From NCBI RefSeq assembly GCF_900115975.1, contig NZ_FOYM01000022.1, positions 1 through 61,289 on the forward strand: a stretch of DNA of 61,289 nucleotides, read 5' to 3'. A program made the position numbers and the translations under genes. Below, piece after piece: positions 34,398-42,981 of this stretch. Source of the stretch: Desulfoscipio geothermicus DSM 3669 (GTDB lineage Bacteria > Bacillota > Desulfotomaculia > Desulfotomaculales > Desulfallaceae). Position 1 is the first letter of the stretch, and each line of letters begins with the position of its first letter. A model generated the notes under the pieces. The model saw nothing but the letters and a program-made list of their open reading frames with translations, was not told the DNA's origin and did no database searches.

Positions 34398-35017
34398 CTG
34401 ATAGGTAAGGACCTAGCCAGCGGGCTCAGTCCCTGCACACTGCCCACAGCGGTTTTTGTGGTGGGCTACGTGGGCGGTTACGCTGAAAAATCAAAGCTGC
34501 GTGGGTTTGCCCTGGCGCTGGCCTTTGTGTTGGGTTTATCCCTCACCCTGGCCGCTATGGGCGCGGCGGCAGCCCTGGCCGGCAGCTTATTTCTGGAAAG
34601 CGATGTTTTATGGTATATGCTTTCTTTAGTCCTGCTGCTCATGGGTTTTAACCTGCTGGGTTTATTTAAGCTGCCTGATTTACCCGGACTTAACCTTAAG
34701 GCTACAGGGACCAGAGGCTTTTTAGTGGCGTTTTTACTGGGCATCCCCTTTGCCTTTGCCGCTTTGCCCTGCACCACGCCGGTCACAGCCGGTGTTTTGG
34801 CCTATGCAGCCGGTAAGGGCAGCGCGTTTTACGGGTTTATACTGTTATTTGTCTATGCTTTGGGGCGCAGCTTGCCCCTGCTGGTTGTCGGCACTTTTAC
34901 GGGACTGGTAAAAAAGTGGACCGGCTGCAAGTTTGGAGCGATATTTTGCAGAGGATCAGCGGCGGGATATTGCTGTTGCTGGGCCTGTGGTTTTTATGGG
35001 ATAAAATACTACATTAA
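34398..35017 (+). pseudogene. ccdA: CcdA-like thiol transporter gene, start missing and one frameshift
   Basis: The frame opens within 'LASGLSPCTLPTAVFVVGY', the conserved first membrane helix with its redox Cys, but no ATG or ribosome site precedes it. It continues through 'PFAFAALPCTTPVTAGVLAY' with the second Cys. At a run of six A near 34910 one base puts homology in another frame (VDRLQVWSDILQRIS ... WDKILH), ending at 35017. It could be a real pseudogene or a sequencing slip. It precedes a thioredoxin-like gene by 16 bases, which would use the electrons CcdA delivers. Confidence 0.75.
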
Positions 35018-35032
35018 AAGGAGGCGCAACTG

Positions 35033-35272
35033 GTGGACATTAAAGTGCTGGGTCCGGGCTGCAAAAAATGCAAAGAGCTGGAAAAGGCAGTGCATAAGGC
35101 CGTGGAGGAGATCGGCCTGGACGCTGCGGTGGAAAAAGTAGAAGAAATGGACAAAATCACCGCGTACAACGTGTTGATGACACCCGGACTGGTGATTAAC
35201 GGCAAGGTAAAAGTGTTTGGGCGGGTACCCAAACACAAGGATATCATCCGTTATATCCAGGAAGAAATGTAA
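35033..35272 (+). CDS. Small thioredoxin-like protein (redox-active disulfide type)
   Basis: 79 aa starting at GTG behind AAAGGAGG. 'IKVLGPGCKKCKELEKAV' has the CxxC active site; 'VLMTPGLVINGKVKVFGRVP' has the cis-Pro. The family occurs next to PF03773 permeases and metalloid genes. A second copy at 37281 is about 50 percent identical. Confidence 0.92.
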   Translation: MDIKVLGPGCKKCKELEKAVHKAVEEIGLDAAVEKVEEMDKITAYNVLMTPGLVINGKVKVFGRVPKHKDIIRYIQEEM

Positions 35273-35287
35273 GGGAGGAGATTGAAA

Positions 35288-35677
35288 ATGGCCGAAAATT
35301 GCACTTGCAGTTGTAGTTGCGATGCTTCCGAAATACTTATTATACCCTGTTCGGGAGCGTCCAACGTGGGGCAAATTGCCAACCAGGCGGGCGTGGAATT
35401 AACCAAAGCAGTAGTAGGCAAAATGTTTTGTCTGGCCGGCATCGGTGGGCACGTGGAAAGTTTTGTGGAATCGGCCAAAGGGGCTAAAAGAATAGTGGCC
35501 ATTGACGGCTGCCCCGTGCAGTGCGCCAAAAAGACCCTGGAACATGCCGGAGTGACCATCACCGACTATGTGGTGGTGACCGAAGAGGGCATCAAGAAAG
35601 ACCATAATTTTAACCTGGCCGCGGAAGATATCAATAAAATCTGCGCTAGAATTCGTGCTTCATTGGGTATCAGTTAG
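35288..35677 (+). CDS. Putative zinc-binding protein (DGC domain)
   Basis: 129 aa from ATG with GGGAGGAG upstream. The Cys-rich start (CTCSCSCD) precedes 'IIPCSGASNVGQIANQAG', 'MFCLAGIGGHVESF', 'VAIDGCPVQCAKKTLEHAG'. These are the DGC-domain motifs, predicted to bind zinc or another metal. It forms a unit with the thioredoxin-like gene. A longer paralogue lies at 40211. Confidence 0.88.
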   Translation: MAENCTCSCSCDASEILIIPCSGASNVGQIANQAGVELTKAVVGKMFCLAGIGGHVESFVESAKGAKRIVAIDGCPVQCAKKTLEHAGVTITDYVVVTEEGIKKDHNFNLAAEDINKICARIRASLGIS

Positions 35678-35798
35678 CTAGTTCATTAAAGTAGCTGTAC
35701 AACTTGCACAAGGTGTTAATTTAATTGCATAATTGGGACATTTCTTGACCCCAATGCTTCGACCAATAAGCACAAGGTGTGTCCCCTTTCCGCAATAG

Positions 35799-35835
35799 AG
35801 CGGGGGTTTTAGCTTGGCTGACCCCGCTTTTTTTC
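35799..35835 (+). terminator. Terminator after the DGC gene
   Basis: AGCGGGG / CCCCGCT stem with a TTTTTTT tail. Confidence 0.82.
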
Positions 35836-35886
35836 TTTAAAAAATTTCACCCTGCCAATATATAACCAAAATTTGTTCCAAATACA

Positions 35887-35950
35887 TTGACAGAGAATAA
35901 GGGAACGAGTATATTAATACATAAAGATATTATTATATAAGTAATTAAAT
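35887..35950 (+). promoter_or_regulatory. Permease promoter with AT-rich island motif
   Basis: TTGACA (35887-35892), 17 bases, TATATT (35910-35915). Downstream, near 35928-35950, lies TATTATTATATAAG, a word shared with the promoters at 43445, 45792 and 50748. It is a candidate operator for an ArsR-type regulator. Confidence 0.6.
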
Positions 35951-36033
35951 AACCTTAAACCTTGGCAGAACAAAGCTTTAATAGCCTTTGGCCAGGGTAA
36001 AGGAGGAATTAATATGGTTTAACGAACTGCAGA

Positions 36034-36061
36034 CTAATTTGTGCCCCGCACAACAAATTAG
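36034..36061 (+). promoter_or_regulatory. Leader hairpin between a decoy start and the permease gene
   Basis: CTAATTTGT and ACAAATTAG form a perfect 9-bp stem. Just upstream, AAAGGAGG is followed by ATG-GTT-TAA (36014-36022), a two-codon frame. The real gene starts ~60 bases after the stem with its own weaker site. The layout resembles a translational or attenuation leader. Confidence 0.4.
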
Positions 36062-36122
36062 TTGCCGGTTAATTAATCAGCAAACTACAAAATCCATTAG
36101 AGCTTTTGAGGAGATGAATAAC

Positions 36123-37166
36123 ATGACCTTTATGGCGATATTACAAAGCGGTATTAACGAGCTTTTGGAATACCTGTCGGCGCACGTGCTCACCTGTCTG
36201 GTTCCGGCTTTCTTCATCGCCGGCGGCATTGCGGCGGTGGTGTCTACCGGGGCGGTGTTAAAATATTTCGGCCCCCGGGCGCCCAAACACTTGGCTTACG
36301 GCGTGGCCTCGGTTTCCGGCGCTATCCTGGCCGTGTGCTCCTGCACCGTGCTGCCCCTGTTTGTGGGCATTCATAAAAAAGGCGCGGGCTTGGGCCCGGC
36401 GGTCACCTTTCTTTTCTCCGGCCCGGCCATCAATATCCTGGCCATAGTGCTTACCGCCCGGAAAATGGGCTGGGAGTTGGGCCTGGCCCGGGCCATCGGC
36501 GCGGTGGTGTTTTCCATAGTCATCGGCCTTTTGATGGCCTTTATCTTCAGGAAAGAAGAGGCCGCCAGCGGTGATGACGGCGGTATGTTTGAAGGCGAAG
36601 AGGGCAAGCCGATTGGCCATCTGCTGGCCTTTTTCGGCACCCTGGTGGCTATTTTACTTTTCGGCACGGCGGCCATTCCTTTCTGGAGTAAAATTGCCAT
36701 CATCATGGCGCTGCTTAGTTTTCTGGCCGTGGTGCTTACCCAGTGGTACGATGGAGATGAAGTAAAGGAATGGCTGACGGAAACCTGGAAATTTGTTAAA
36801 CTAATCTTCCCCATCCTGCTGGTGGGCGTGTTTGTGGCCGGCGTTTTAAAAGCCGTGATTCCCCAGCACTGGATAGAAGTTTCCGTGGGCGGCAACTCGC
36901 TGAGTGCCAACCTGCTGGCCTCGGTGTTCGGCGCGCTGATGTATTTCTCCACCCTGACCGAGGTGCCCATCGTCAAGGCGTTTTTGGACATGGGCATGGG
37001 TAAAGGCCCGGCCCTGGCGCTGCTCCTGGCCGGCCCGTCGCTCAGCCTGCCCAACATGCTGGTAGTCCGCAACGTCATGGGTACCAAAAGGACCATCGTA
37101 TATGTGCTGATTGTGGTGGTGCTGGCCACAGTTACGGGTATGGCGTTTGGTAGCATCACGGGCTAG
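36123..37166 (+). CDS. PF03773 permease (ArsP/SO_0444-like metal or metalloid exporter)
   Basis: 347 aa from the ATG before TFMAILQSG (GAGGAG upstream); the longer frame crosses the leader hairpin. Nine to ten membrane helices. The signature 'AVCSCTVLPLFVGIHKKGAG' contains the CSC motif; 'LFSGPAINILAIVL' and 'YFSTLTEVPIVKAF' match the second repeat. Such permeases export arsenicals or divalent metals. A thioredoxin-like protein and an ArsR regulator follow as a likely operon. Confidence 0.9.
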   Translation: MTFMAILQSGINELLEYLSAHVLTCLVPAFFIAGGIAAVVSTGAVLKYFGPRAPKHLAYGVASVSGAILAVCSCTVLPLFVGIHKKGAGLGPAVTFLFSGPAINILAIVLTARKMGWELGLARAIGAVVFSIVIGLLMAFIFRKEEAASGDDGGMFEGEEGKPIGHLLAFFGTLVAILLFGTAAIPFWSKIAIIMALLSFLAVVLTQWYDGDEVKEWLTETWKFVKLIFPILLVGVFVAGVLKAVIPQHWIEVSVGGNSLSANLLASVFGALMYFSTLTEVPIVKAFLDMGMGKGPALALLLAGPSLSLPNMLVVRNVMGTKRTIVYVLIVVVLATVTGMAFGSITG

Positions 37167-37280
37167 TGGTGTCATTATAACCGTTAAAAGTTACGAATTT
37201 GTTACCATTGGTTATATTTTTTAATACGAATGCAAAATATGAAAAACGATTAACAAATAATTTTGAAATGAGGTATTCGC

Positions 37281-37520
37281 ATGGAAATTAAAGTTTTGGG
37301 ACCTGGCTGTAAGAACTGCAAAGCGCTGGAAAACGTAGTGATGGATGCGGTTGCAGAACTAAAGGTTGACGCGCGGGTGGATAAAGTGGAAGACCCGGGC
37401 AAAATTGTGGAGGCCGGGGTAATGATGACGCCGGGGCTGATCATCAACGGTAAGATAAAATCCACAGGCAAAGTGCCTAAAAAAGACGCCGTGAAAAAAA
37501 TGATCCAGGAGGAAATGTAA
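37281..37520 (+). CDS. Small thioredoxin-like protein (redox-active disulfide type)
   Basis: 79 aa. 'IKVLGPGCKNCKALENVV' has the CxxC; 'MMTPGLIINGKIKSTGKVP' has the cis-Pro. It is the second of two paralogues and sits between the permease and arsR, suggesting reduction of a permease Cys pair or of metalloid adducts (inference). Confidence 0.92.
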   Translation: MEIKVLGPGCKNCKALENVVMDAVAELKVDARVDKVEDPGKIVEAGVMMTPGLIINGKIKSTGKVPKKDAVKKMIQEEM

Positions 37521-37567
37521 AGCGGGGGATAACTTTATGTGCAATGGAATCTAGGTAAGGCACACCA

Positions 37568-37906
37568 ATGGATAAGATAGCCGAGTTTTACAAAGCCTTG
37601 GGGGATAAAACCCGATTACAAATATTAAAGATGTTGTCAACCCAAGAGATGTGCGTTAATGAAATCAGTGACCGTTTAAACAAGTCTCAACCGGCTATAT
37701 CACATCACCTTAAGATTTTAAAGCAAGCAGGGTTGATTGTTAATAATCGAGATGGCAAGTGGATTAAATATTGTATTAATGTCAACGCTTTTGAAAATAT
37801 TCTCCAGGGTGAGAACGAAGAAGTAATTAAAAGCTACGCACAGCCTATCCAAAGGGTGCTGGAAAATTTAAACCCAGAGAAGAATGGTAATTATAGGCAA
37901 GATTAA
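37568..37906 (+). CDS. arsR: ArsR-family regulator
   Basis: 112 aa winged helix: 'KALGDKTRLQILKMLSTQEM', 'SDRLNKSQPAISHHLKILKQ', 'DGKWIKYCIN'. The metal-binding helix that reads CVC in classical ArsR is CVN here (Cys29 only), so the sensor site must differ. It follows the permease and thioredoxin genes and probably represses them. A bidirectional terminator follows. Confidence 0.93.
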   Translation: MDKIAEFYKALGDKTRLQILKMLSTQEMCVNEISDRLNKSQPAISHHLKILKQAGLIVNNRDGKWIKYCINVNAFENILQGENEEVIKSYAQPIQRVLENLNPEKNGNYRQD

Positions 37907-37920
37907 TTATTCTCAAAAAG

Positions 37921-37963
37921 CAGGCCAGCCGGGGAGTTGAGGTGTTCACCCTCGGCTGGCCTG
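37921..37963. terminator. Bidirectional terminator between arsR and the CDF gene
   Basis: CAGGCCAGCCG and CGGCTGGCCTG form an 11-bp stem between convergent genes. Confidence 0.8.
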
Positions 37964-38057
37964 ATTATATTTGTTTTGTGATGACTAGAATACATTATTC
38001 CGTATTTTTCTGGAAAAAGTTAAATCTAAGACCACATTGATTTTAACATCAACAAGG

Positions 38058-39056
38058 TTATGCCAGGCTGTGATGTTTATGGTGATGGTGGTGGTGTTGA
38101 GTTGTACCGCCCCCCTGGCTGGATGAATACAAGTTACAGGTGATTTGTTTGGCTAACCGGCATTCCTGCTCAAGTTGAATGGTACTGTGAATGATGGCAA
38201 AATCCCTGGCCAGGATTAGATTACACTTATTAAGCAACTCCTGATAATTAATACCAGCACCAACAATGACATGCATGGTCAGGGAGGGGATGCCGCTGGT
38301 AATACTCCAAATGTGCACGTCATGAATGTTTTTAACGCCCGGTATTTGTTGTAAGGCCTTAATAATCTTTTCCGCCCGCACTTCCGGGGGGGTCCCCTCC
38401 ATTAAAATATGCAGTGTCTCCCTGGTTAAATAATAGGCGCTTCTTAGCAGCATTAAACTAATGCCGATACTAATCACCGGGTCGGCAATATACCAGTGAA
38501 AGCGCATCATTAACAAGCCGCCGATAATAACTCCGAAGGATGCCAGTGCATCGCCGACAACATGCAAAAAAGCGCTTTTGACGTTTAAATTGTCACCAGC
38601 GTGGGTATTCAACAGCAAAGCTATCAATAAATTAGCTACCAAGCCTACCACAGCAATGATTAACATTTCCTGGCTGCGTATATCAGGCGGAGCCCACAGG
38701 CGCCGGATGCCTTCAACCAGCACCCAACCTGAGATGACAAATAATGTTGCTCCGTTAATGAAAGCCGCCACTACTTCCAGGCGATGAAACCCGTAAGTAT
38801 TTTGCATGGTTGATGCTTTGCGCGCCTGGAGTGTGGCCAACAGGGTAAGGCCCAGGGCTCCGGCATCCGTAAGCACATGCCAGGCGTCACTGAGCAAGGC
38901 CAGGCTGTGGGTCCAATAGCCACCGATTATTTCAGCCAGGAATACTGCGGAGGTAAGCAATAGCGCTATTATCAGTTTGTTATTGACCGCGCCGGAATCT
39001 TGACGCTGGCCGTGGTTATGCCCGCATGGGTGATGATGGCTGTGCTGGTGGTGCAT
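38058..39056 (-). CDS. Cation diffusion facilitator (CzcD/ZitB-like)
   Basis: 332 aa, six membrane helices. The N-terminus (HHQHSHHHPCGHNHG) and C-terminus (six-His run) are His-rich metal traps. The transport-site Asp and His are seen in 'ALLSDAWHVLTDAGAL' and 'HVVGDALASFGV'. It exports Zn2+ or similar divalent metals by proton exchange. It is encoded convergently with arsR and near the ACR3 gene. Confidence 0.93.
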   Translation of the reverse strand: MHHQHSHHHPCGHNHGQRQDSGAVNNKLIIALLLTSAVFLAEIIGGYWTHSLALLSDAWHVLTDAGALGLTLLATLQARKASTMQNTYGFHRLEVVAAFINGATLFVISGWVLVEGIRRLWAPPDIRSQEMLIIAVVGLVANLLIALLLNTHAGDNLNVKSAFLHVVGDALASFGVIIGGLLMMRFHWYIADPVISIGISLMLLRSAYYLTRETLHILMEGTPPEVRAEKIIKALQQIPGVKNIHDVHIWSITSGIPSLTMHVIVGAGINYQELLNKCNLILARDFAIIHSTIQLEQECRLAKQITCNLYSSSQGGGTTQHHHHHHKHHSLA

Positions 39057-39078
39057 AAATTACACATCCTTTATAACA

Positions 39079-40080
39079 CTAATTTATTTCAACAGGGTCC
39101 GGGGCCGAAGTTACATTTTGCGCCCAGTATTTTTGTAGTTTCGGTGTTAGCCTGAAAAACCCCGCCATAAAAAGCACCTGCACCAACGGTTTGATGGCAA
39201 TAATCATCACCGTGAGCGGTGAGAAAAACACTACAGCCAGGGCCAGGGCAATGGATATGTTCTTACCGCTAACACCGTAAGCCAGCGCCACCATGTCCGG
39301 GTAACTGGTGCGGGAAAGCCGGGCGTACAGCACAGATAGGCCGAACAGCAGTGTATAAAAAACCACCAGCGGCACGGCAATGATGCCAAGGTACTGGGGA
39401 TTGCGCACCAATGTTACGGACTCTGCCATCATAGATATAAAAAAGACCATATACATGCCCAGAGCGGAAACCGCCGGAAAAACCGGTTTTAGTTCCATAA
39501 ACTTTTGGGGCCCCCATCTTTTCACCAGCCAGATCCGGGTGAGGTTGCCCAGTATTAGCGGAATCACGATGGTATACATAATCGTCTGCAGCATTTTAAA
39601 AGCATCAACCGGCACATATTTGCCGGCCAGGTAACTCATCCAAAGGGGAATGAGCACAATGCCAACCAGGAAACTGGTCACCGTAATCACCAGAGTCATG
39701 GGCGCGTTTCCCTTGGCCATTGCTGTCCAGGCCACGATCATACCGGCGCAGGGAACCACACCGGTAAGGATTAGTCCCACTGCAAAGTCAGGGTAACCGG
39801 CTAAAAACACTTGAGCCAACAATGCCGCCAGTAAAGGGGAGAGGAGGTAATTAAAAACCATTACTACCGACATAAAGCCCACTCGCTTGGCGGCACCGGC
39901 AACCTCATTAATTTTAATACCCACCATCATTGGATAAAGCATCACAAAAAGGGCGACCGGGTAAAGTACCTGCAGCTGTTTGCCCACCCCCGGTAGAATA
40001 TATCCCACCAGCAGCCCCAGAACAATTACCCCCATCAATAGCTTGATCATGTGTTTGTTAATAAATTGGGCGATGCGCAT
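39079..40080 (-). CDS. ACR3/bile-acid-symporter-family carrier (arsenite-type)
   Basis: 333 aa, ten helices. The conserved Cys stands in 'TGVVPCAGMIVAWTAMAKG', where true ACR3 usually has RCIAMV; the second motif is 'YGVSGKNISIALALAVVFF'. It belongs to the ACR3/BASS superfamily; the variant motif leaves arsenite versus another oxyanion open. A fragment of a close paralogue lies at 31990. CCTCC (minus GGGAGG) precedes the start. Confidence 0.85.
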   Translation of the reverse strand: MRIAQFINKHMIKLLMGVIVLGLLVGYILPGVGKQLQVLYPVALFVMLYPMMVGIKINEVAGAAKRVGFMSVVMVFNYLLSPLLAALLAQVFLAGYPDFAVGLILTGVVPCAGMIVAWTAMAKGNAPMTLVITVTSFLVGIVLIPLWMSYLAGKYVPVDAFKMLQTIMYTIVIPLILGNLTRIWLVKRWGPQKFMELKPVFPAVSALGMYMVFFISMMAESVTLVRNPQYLGIIAVPLVVFYTLLFGLSVLYARLSRTSYPDMVALAYGVSGKNISIALALAVVFFSPLTVMIIAIKPLVQVLFMAGFFRLTPKLQKYWAQNVTSAPDPVEIN

Positions 40081-40210
40081 TGTTAATTCCCTCCCAGTTA
40101 AAAATATGTAAAAATACTTAAAGAACGAAAGCTTGCACTTAGCCTTCGCTCTCCAAAGTATTTAATAAAAATATCAGCGACTTTTATTAAGATTAAATCA
40201 AATAATCAGG

Positions 40211-40741
40211 TTATTCAGCTGGTACAGAATTATACACTTTGTTAACGGCCTGGACGATGTGGTCGGATATTTTGTTTAAATCCTGGGCGGCGTTTAAATC
40301 GAAATCTTTTTTGATGCTGAGGTCTTTGGTAATAATAATATTTTTGTCAGGTTCCAGCTCATATTTCCTTAAAGTCTTCATTGAACACTGCATTGGGCAG
40401 CCGTCCACGGCCACAATGCCCCGGGCGTTTTTGGCGCCGTTATATATATTTTTTAAGCCTGCCGGGATGCTGGCCAGACATAAAAGGGCCGCTTTGTCAT
40501 AGCCCGCTTTGTTGGCTGCCTGTACGCTGGCTAACATTGAGGCCTGGCCCACGTTGGATGCGCCGGCGCAATAGAATACCGCTACCGGGCTGGGTTTTTC
40601 CTCTACAGCTTCACCCTGGGTCTTTTTGTTCATGTAAGGCAAATACCAGTTTTCTTTTAACTGTTCCTTAGATTGTGCATTTACCGGTTCTGTTTCTGGC
40701 ACTGTAGAACATCCGCAGCCGCAACCAGTTTTGTTTTCCAT
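40211..40741 (-). CDS. Putative zinc-binding protein (DGC domain), long form
   Basis: 176 aa from the second ATG, since the first overlaps the GGGAG site. The N-terminus has GCGCGC (three Cys) and a ~45-aa linker. The DGC core follows: 'VFYCAGASNVGQASMLASVQ', 'ALLCLASIPAGLKNIYNGAK', 'VAVDGCPMQCSMKTLRKY'. It is transcribed towards the ACR3-like carrier gene and may act with it. Confidence 0.87.
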   Translation of the reverse strand: MENKTGCGCGCSTVPETEPVNAQSKEQLKENWYLPYMNKKTQGEAVEEKPSPVAVFYCAGASNVGQASMLASVQAANKAGYDKAALLCLASIPAGLKNIYNGAKNARGIVAVDGCPMQCSMKTLRKYELEPDKNIIITKDLSIKKDFDLNAAQDLNKISDHIVQAVNKVYNSVPAE

Positions 40742-40804
40742 AGTGGTCATCTCCCTTAATAAGTGATGTGTTATATAGGTTTATCGTAATTAAAGCATAT
40801 TATT

Positions 40805-40833
40805 ATATTATGTTACAATTGTGTATTTGTCAA
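40805..40833 (-). promoter_or_regulatory. Promoter of the long DGC gene
   Basis: Minus strand TTGACA (40828-40833), 17 bases, TAATAT (40805-40810). A CATAATA-TAA-TAATATG dyad covers the -10, again in the AT-rich style of the island. Confidence 0.65.
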
Positions 40834-40948
40834 GGTGGCAGATTACATAGTCGGTAAAACTCTGTACCAAAATAACACCTCCTGCCGCTAGCTTGTTCAG
40901 CAATAATAAAATGAAGGATTTGATTGTTCCGGCACTTAAAACCAAATG

Positions 40949-41114
40949 AAAAAAAATAGGTACCGCCCTTGGTGGGCGTCTGATTGTCGCTTACGGTTAT
41001 CCGTGGTTCTTTTCCGCCTACGGCCTGGGTCTGGCGGCGCTGATCTTCCTGGCATGGTTGGTGGTGCCGGGGATAGTTGCCCGGCAGCAGCCCGAACCCC
41101 GCCCGGCCGGATAG
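40949..41114 (+). pseudogene. C-terminal fragment of an MFS transporter
   Basis: The frame after a TGA reads 'GTALGGRLIVAYGYPWFFSAY' in two halves (GTALGGRLIVAYG and YPWFFSAYGLGL), then 'AALIFLAWLVVPGIVARQ' to a TAG. This is the pattern of the last helix of MFS carriers. The start and most of the gene are missing. Confidence 0.45.
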
Positions 41115-41204
41115 CTGCATACATTTGCTTTGTAACATGAGAATATAATTTTTTAGCAGGTTATTTACCAATTCGCCCATAATATCATTTGTTTAACAGA
41201 ATCA

Positions 41205-41235
41205 GCCGGTAACTCCTACCTAGGGAATTACCGGC
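41205..41235. terminator. Terminator-like hairpin
   Basis: GCCGGTAA and TTACCGGC pair around 15 bases and are followed by GATTTTATT. No intact plus-strand gene precedes it; it may belong to the MFS remnant. Confidence 0.55.
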
Positions 41236-41318
41236 GATTTTATTGCCGTATTATTTTCGACTCACTGGGAGTAATTTAGTTCACTTATCACTGTGGTGAC
41301 TTGGGGACAAATAAAAAA

Positions 41319-41349
41319 CCCAGAATAACCGCACCCAAGGTTGTTCTGG
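41319..41349 (-). terminator. Terminator of the minus-strand permease operon
   Basis: Minus strand CCAGAACAACC / GGTTATTCTGG followed by GTTTTTTATTTG. Confidence 0.82.
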
Positions 41350-41384
41350 ATTAAAAGACCAAAGCTAGATAACTGATTGCCCAA

Positions 41385-41549
41385 TTATTTTTTATCTTCC
41401 TCCACAGGGATGATTTCCATATCACAGCACCCACTTTTTTTCTTTGGCTTATCCTTAACTTCCACAATCTCCATGTCGCAGCAGCCTTTTTTGGGTTTCT
41501 TAAACATCCCCCAAAAACCTTTACGATCTTCTTTCTTATTATCGGCCAT
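41385..41549 (-). CDS. Twin-CCDMEI small metal-binding protein
   Basis: 54 aa from the ATG behind GAGGGGG. The chain holds two copies of a CCDMEI unit (GCCDMEIVEV and GCCDMEIIPV) in Lys-rich linkers. Paired vicinal Cys suggest binding of soft metals or As(III). It is the last gene of the set PadR, permease, NYIP protein, and this one. I know no assigned function. Confidence 0.75.
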   Translation of the reverse strand: MADNKKEDRKGFWGMFKKPKKGCCDMEIVEVKDKPKKKSGCCDMEIIPVEEDKK

Positions 41550-41598
41550 ATTAAAACCCCCTCGTTTTTTAATTGCCGTAGCGCTCGACATGATTAAG

Positions 41599-41886
41599 CT
41601 AGGCTATTTTATTTTTCTGGTCGGCAATAAATTTCTTGTACTCCTTAAGGAAGAGTCTTTGGTACTCCTCCCGAGCGGAGTCAGGGATATAATTTTTCCC
41701 CTCCAGCCTGTTGGCGATTTCTTCAGCTGTATCGTCATTCGCCTGCCATCCCTCTGCGTAGATAGCTGCAAGCACCCCTTTCAGACCAATTATCCCCATT
41801 TGGGTGCCGTCCAGAAAGGTAAGCTTGGTCAGGTCCCGTACAGGCGGCGCGCAGCAGACGCATCCCGGGTTAGCTCTATTGGACAT
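41599..41886 (-). CDS. Small 'CxCC / NYIPxSARE' protein, copy 1
   Basis: 95 aa from the ATG behind GGGAGGTAAAGCC; an ATG 42 codons upstream has no ribosome site. N-terminal Cys cluster GCVCC, middle 'LTFLDGTQMGIIGLKGVLAA', C-terminal 'KNYIPDSAREEYQRLFLKEY'. A paralogue is at 50854. Both lie among permease or ACR3 genes. I do not recognise a named domain. Confidence 0.75.
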   Translation of the reverse strand: MSNRANPGCVCCAPPVRDLTKLTFLDGTQMGIIGLKGVLAAIYAEGWQANDDTAEEIANRLEGKNYIPDSAREEYQRLFLKEYKKFIADQKNKIA

Positions 41887-42037
41887 GGCTTTACCTCCCA
41901 TACTCTTTTTCACGTTCCGCGAACAGTGTAAGCAAAGCAATTCATTTGACGGTAAGGCTATTTTATATCTTCTTCCGCCAGCAAGATTTTCCTCTTGCTT
42001 GGTGTTGGCCATATTAAATGTCGGCTATATTGAATTT

Positions 42038-42964
42038 TTAAAATACCAGATTGAAGAAATACCCGGCCAGGGCAGCCACCGCCAGTATGGTAATCACAAA
42101 GGCAACGACCAATTTGCGGCGGAAAATGGAAGCCAGGATAATCAATTCTGGGATACTGGCCCCGGCACCGCCGATGACCAGCGCCATCACCGCCCCGATG
42201 CTCATGCCCTTGCCTAAAAGTACGGCGCTGATGGGGATGATGGTTTCCGCCCTGATGTACATGGGGATGCCGATCAGGGCGGCTACCGGTACGGCCAGGG
42301 GATTACCGGGGCCGGCCAGTTTGATCACCAGCGACTCGGGTACAAAGCTGTAAATGAAAGCACCGAGGGCCGAGCCCAGCAGCAGGTAGGGGAAAACCTG
42401 ACGAAACAAGGACCAGGCCATCCCGCCGGCCCGTTTAAATTTAATATTTAAAGTAACCGGTTCCGCGGTGGCGGCAATTTCCTCCATTCCTTCGGCTGAA
42501 CAGCAGCCCCGGCGGATAACCACTTTTTTATACTGGTCGGCCAGCCCCAACTTTTCCCACAGCAGGCCCGTAAAAACAGCGGCTAAAAAAGTGATACCGG
42601 CATAAACAGCAGTAACTTTTAGCCCCAGCAGGCTTAAAAACAAACCGAGGATTACCGGGTTTAAAAGCGGCGAAGCAACTAAAAATGACATGGCTGCCCC
42701 GAAAGGAGCGCCGCCGTTTAACAGTCCCACCAGGATGGGGATGGTTGAGCAGGAACAAAAGGGGGTCAGTGCCCCCAGCGCGGCACCGATGATATTACCT
42801 ATAAACTTCTTTTGCCTGGTCAAAACTTTCTGGATAGTTTCGGGCGGGATAAATTCCTGCAGCAGCCCCACCAGGAAGGTGACGCCGATAAACAACAGGA
42901 TCAGTTCCCCGGCGATAACCAGGAAAAACCTGCCCGCCTCAGCCAAATTATTTAGCTCAAACAT
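42038..42964 (-). CDS. PF03773 permease (ArsP-like)
   Basis: 308 aa with eight to nine helices. 'ALGALTPFCSCSTIPILVGL' is the conserved first-repeat motif; 'RRGCCSAEGMEEI' gives a cytoplasmic Cys pair; 'LIGIPMYIRAETIIPISAVL' is in the second repeat. By family it exports a metal or (methyl)arsenical. It is the closest in-window homologue of the UGA-containing permease at 44679, and shows Cys at the position of that UGA. A PadR gene stands just upstream. Confidence 0.92.
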   Translation of the reverse strand: MFELNNLAEAGRFFLVIAGELILLFIGVTFLVGLLQEFIPPETIQKVLTRQKKFIGNIIGAALGALTPFCSCSTIPILVGLLNGGAPFGAAMSFLVASPLLNPVILGLFLSLLGLKVTAVYAGITFLAAVFTGLLWEKLGLADQYKKVVIRRGCCSAEGMEEIAATAEPVTLNIKFKRAGGMAWSLFRQVFPYLLLGSALGAFIYSFVPESLVIKLAGPGNPLAVPVAALIGIPMYIRAETIIPISAVLLGKGMSIGAVMALVIGGAGASIPELIILASIFRRKLVVAFVITILAVAALAGYFFNLVF

Positions 42965-42981
42965 ATGCCAACCTCCCCAAT

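Noticed and set aside
35988-36122. 45-residue N-terminal extension of the permease
   Set aside because: It crosses a hairpin and a separate ribosome site with its own tiny frame; homologues start near the first membrane helix.
41887-42012. 42-residue N-terminal extension of the NYIP protein (ELLCLHCSRN)
   Set aside because: No ribosome site before the upstream ATG, and a strong one before the internal ATG. The paralogue has no such extension.
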